A program made the position numbers and the translations under genes. A model generated the notes under the pieces. It had not been told where the DNA came from. It ran no database searches and saw nothing but the letters and a program-made list of their open reading frames with translations. From Saprospirales bacterium (GTDB lineage: Bacteria; Bacteroidota; Bacteroidia; Chitinophagales; Saprospiraceae): a stretch of 6,375 nucleotides of DNA. Every line of letters starts with the position of its first letter. Within the stretch, counting starts at the first letter, position 1. The stretch is taken from assembly GCA_003448025.1 (NCBI GenBank), contig DLXL01000124.1, forward strand, positions 1 through 6,375. The letters are read 5' to 3'. Shown in pieces: positions 4,883 through 6,375 of this stretch.

Positions 4883-6375
4883 TCACCCTTTCACAAACTT
4901 CCCTGCATATACCTGGCCGGATGTTGACACCGCCGACACCCAATAAACACCCAATGGAAGGGCAGATATATCAACCTTTTCATCCGTTTGGATGGTGCGT
5001 GAAAGGAGCAGTTTGCCCCGTTCATCCGAGATGCTCACCTGCATGTTTTGCTCCAGAATGGGCAGGTTTAGGGTGATCCAATGCGTGGCCGGATTGGGGT
5101 ATAGGTTGAGCGGAATGGCGGCGGGCGTTTGGGTGGAAGAGGTTTCGGGGGCAAGTTTGACGATCCAGAAGTCAGAGGAGCCTTGGTTGCTCAAAACATC
5201 GCCGTTGGCAGATCGTGCTTCACCAGCAATCAATAGGCCATTATCATTCGTTTGAAGCACACTGCTACCCAATTCACTTTGATTTCCACCTAATGTTTTT
5301 TGCCAAATCAATGATCCATTTTCACTGACTTTTATGACCCATAAATCTTCGCCGCCATTGTTTCCAGCTGCATCTCCATCAGTTGATTGTGTTGCGCCTA
5401 CCATGACAATTTTATTGTCATCCAACTGAATAAGTGAGCTGCAAATATCTGGTCCGGAACCACCAATTGTTTTCTCCCATTGTAAGGTACCTAAACTATC
5501 AAGTTTAATTAACCAAATGTCATAGTGACCTTTATGTACACTAACATCGCCATCTGAACCTGAAATTTGACCTCCAACAATAAACCCGCCATCTTTTGTA
5601 GGATAAATGTCGTTAGCTCGATCAATACTGGAAGTTCCAAACAATTTTTGCCAAACTACCTCTCCTTGAGCATCCAATTTAACTACCATGTAGTCCGTAC
5701 TTCCATGAACACCGCTTAAATCTCCATCATTTGAAGCTGATTCTCCAACGACCACTATGCCCCCATCATTAGCTTCTGCCAATGAATAGGCGATATCTAA
5801 ATCACTTCCACCCAAAGATTTTTGCCATTGGATTATACCTGAAGACGTCAATTTAACTACCCACGCATCTATATTGCCGTGGTAACCAACTACATCTCCA
5901 TCAACTGAAGTCGTTCTGCCTGCGATGGCAAAACCTTTGTCCTTTGTTTCAATAATCTTGGATGCGTCCTCCCATCCACTGCCACCCATACAAAGCTGCC
6001 ATTCTATCAATCCATTAGCATCTAACTTGAGAACCCAACCATCGATACCACCATGATTACCAGACACATGACCATTATTTGATTCAGAGTGGCCGGCAAC
6101 AATATACCCAAAATCGGAGGTTACAAATACCGATGTCGCTCTATCATTATTGCTACCTCCAAAGCACTTTTTCCAGATAACCTGTCCTGTTACATTTAGT
6201 TTGACTACCCAAAAATCATTGCCACCATGGTTACCAAAAACGTCACCGTTATTCGACAATGTTTTGCCTACTACAATAAAGCCTCCATCAGGCGTTGATT
6301 TTGAAGAATATGCAACATCCAACTGAGAGCCGCCAAGTGATTTTTGCCATTGGATACTGGGTTGAGCCTCCATCC
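4883..6375 (-). CDS. Secreted seven-repeat (probable beta-propeller) protein with T9SS type A sorting domain, 5' partial
   Basis: The frame runs off the right edge of the window, so the N-terminus is missing. An ATG at 6373-6371 begins MEAQPSIQWQ, but it is probably internal: 'AQPSIQW' resembles the mature start just after a signal peptidase site (A-Q), and a T9SS cargo needs a Sec signal, which is not visible. Residues (counted from that Met) 9-414 form seven repeats of exactly 58 residues, each opening W-x-K-x-x-GGS and carrying DGGF-IVVG, S-x-DGDV-G-x-HGG-x-D-x-WVVKL and a final G before the next Trp. This pattern resembles SBBP/delta-60-like propeller repeats; seven units would suit a closed seven-bladed propeller, which is inference. 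Residues about 419-496 form a T9SS type A sorting domain (LYPNPA, LPLGVYWVSA, final GKFVKG), so the product should be exported and anchored or released at the cell surface. Its ligand is unknown. It is separated by 95 bp from the downstream operon and shows no functional link to it. Confidence 0.9.
   Translation of the reverse strand, partial: MEAQPSIQWQKSLGGSQLDVAYSSKSTPDGGFIVVGKTLSNNGDVFGNHGGNDFWVVKLNVTGQVIWKKCFGGSNNDRATSVFVTSDFGYIVAGHSESNNGHVSGNHGGIDGWVLKLDANGLIEWQLCMGGSGWEDASKIIETKDKGFAIAGRTTSVDGDVVGYHGNIDAWVVKLTSSGIIQWQKSLGGSDLDIAYSLAEANDGGIVVVGESASNDGDLSGVHGSTDYMVVKLDAQGEVVWQKLFGTSSIDRANDIYPTKDGGFIVGGQISGSDGDVSVHKGHYDIWLIKLDSLGTLQWEKTIGGSGPDICSSLIQLDDNKIVMVGATQSTDGDAAGNNGGEDLWVIKVSENGSLIWQKTLGGNQSELGSSVLQTNDNGLLIAGEARSANGDVLSNQGSSDFWIVKLAPETSSTQTPAAIPLNLYPNPATHWITLNLPILEQNMQVSISDERGKLLLSRTIQTDEKVDISALPLGVYWVSAVSTSGQVYAGKFVKG
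4886..5119 (-). other. T9SS type A C-terminal sorting domain (part of the preceding CDS)
   Basis: About 78 codons at the end of the repeat-protein gene. The segment has the usual landmarks of the Por/type A sorting signal: LYPNPA at its start, a middle strand 'VSISDERGKLLL', then LPLGVYWVS and a basic end GKFVKG. In this family the domain is recognised by the type IX secretion machinery and normally removed at the outer membrane. It is noticeably richer in G+C than the repeats before it. Confidence 0.88.
5132..6349 (-). repeat. Seven tandem 58-residue (174-bp) protein repeats
   Basis: Seven coding repeats lie head to tail with a strict 174-bp period: 6176-6349, 6002-6175, 5828-6001, 5654-5827, 5480-5653, 5306-5479 and 5132-5305. 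The first residue of each is Trp (W9, 67, 125, 183, 241, 299, 357). Repeats 1 and 4 are identical at 33 of 58 residues, 1 and 2 at 30, 2 and 5 at 24, and 3 and 6 at 21 (hand counts), so the array is old and diverged rather than freshly amplified. The Asp/Asn/Gly-rich core (S-N-D-GDV-G-x-HGG-x-D) could hold calcium or form tight turns; that is speculation. Repeat 7 loses the pattern after its KL and grades into a Ser/Thr/Pro linker. Confidence 0.9.

Noticed and set aside
5132..6349. CRISPR-like or satellite repeat array
   Set aside because: The 174-bp period is conserved at the protein level in one open frame, with diverged DNA and no spacers; it is a coding repeat.
6371..6373. ATG as the true start of the T9SS repeat protein
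   Set aside because: The coding frame stays open to the window edge, and a T9SS cargo should have a Sec signal peptide before the 'AQPSIQW' segment. The Met is more likely internal, near the signal peptidase site.

Overview
The window looks like a piece of a Bacteroidota chromosome. Three things point there: a C-terminal type IX secretion (T9SS) sorting domain on a repeat protein, start codons without Shine-Dalgarno sequences, and an exact match to the Bacteroidota -7 promoter box (TAnnTTTG). Base composition is near-balanced and the gene content would suit the Chitinophagales/Saprospirales/Cytophagales side of the phylum, but the order is a guess. All four genes lie on the minus strand and together fill almost the whole window.

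Reading in the direction of transcription (right to left): (1) 6375-4883 is the 3' part of a secreted repeat protein. It has seven 58-residue repeats with no insertions or deletions, followed by a T9SS type A sorting domain. The true start and signal peptide lie beyond the window. (2) 4882-4788 is a 95-bp spacer with a nested inverted repeat and a candidate promoter. (3) 4787-3738 encodes a DUF1611 P-loop protein of the DgcN type. (4) 3731-2661, six bases later and starting at GTG, encodes an enolase-superfamily racemase/dipeptide epimerase (DgcA / L-Ala-D/L-Glu epimerase type). (5) 2626-104, 34 bases further on, encodes an 840-residue exported fusion of a serine beta-lactamase-like (S12) domain and an N-acyl-D-amino-acid deacylase domain. 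(6) 103-1 is a non-coding tail dominated by a GC-rich long hairpin built from 8-bp tandem units.

Genes 3-5 look like one operon for handling D-amino acids, most likely D-glutamate or D-Glu-containing peptides from peptidoglycan. The fusion protein carries a Sec signal and would act in the periplasm, as a D-stereospecific peptidase/esterase plus N-acyl-D-amino-acid deacylase. The other two lack signals and would act in the cytoplasm. In the DgcN/DgcA pathway known from other bacteria, D-Glu is N-acetylated and then racemised to N-acetyl-L-Glu. The epimerase here also keeps the Asp-x-Asp pair that dipeptide epimerases use to hold a free alpha-ammonium group, so epimerisation of murein dipeptides is a serious alternative. 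No transporter or N-acetyl-L-Glu deacetylase is present in the window.

The most interesting points are the two-enzyme fusion, the Asp in place of the usual metal-binding Cys in its deacylase half, the conflict between the epimerase's dipeptide motif and its DgcN partner, and the exact 7 x 58 repeat architecture with a sharp composition change inside repeat 7.
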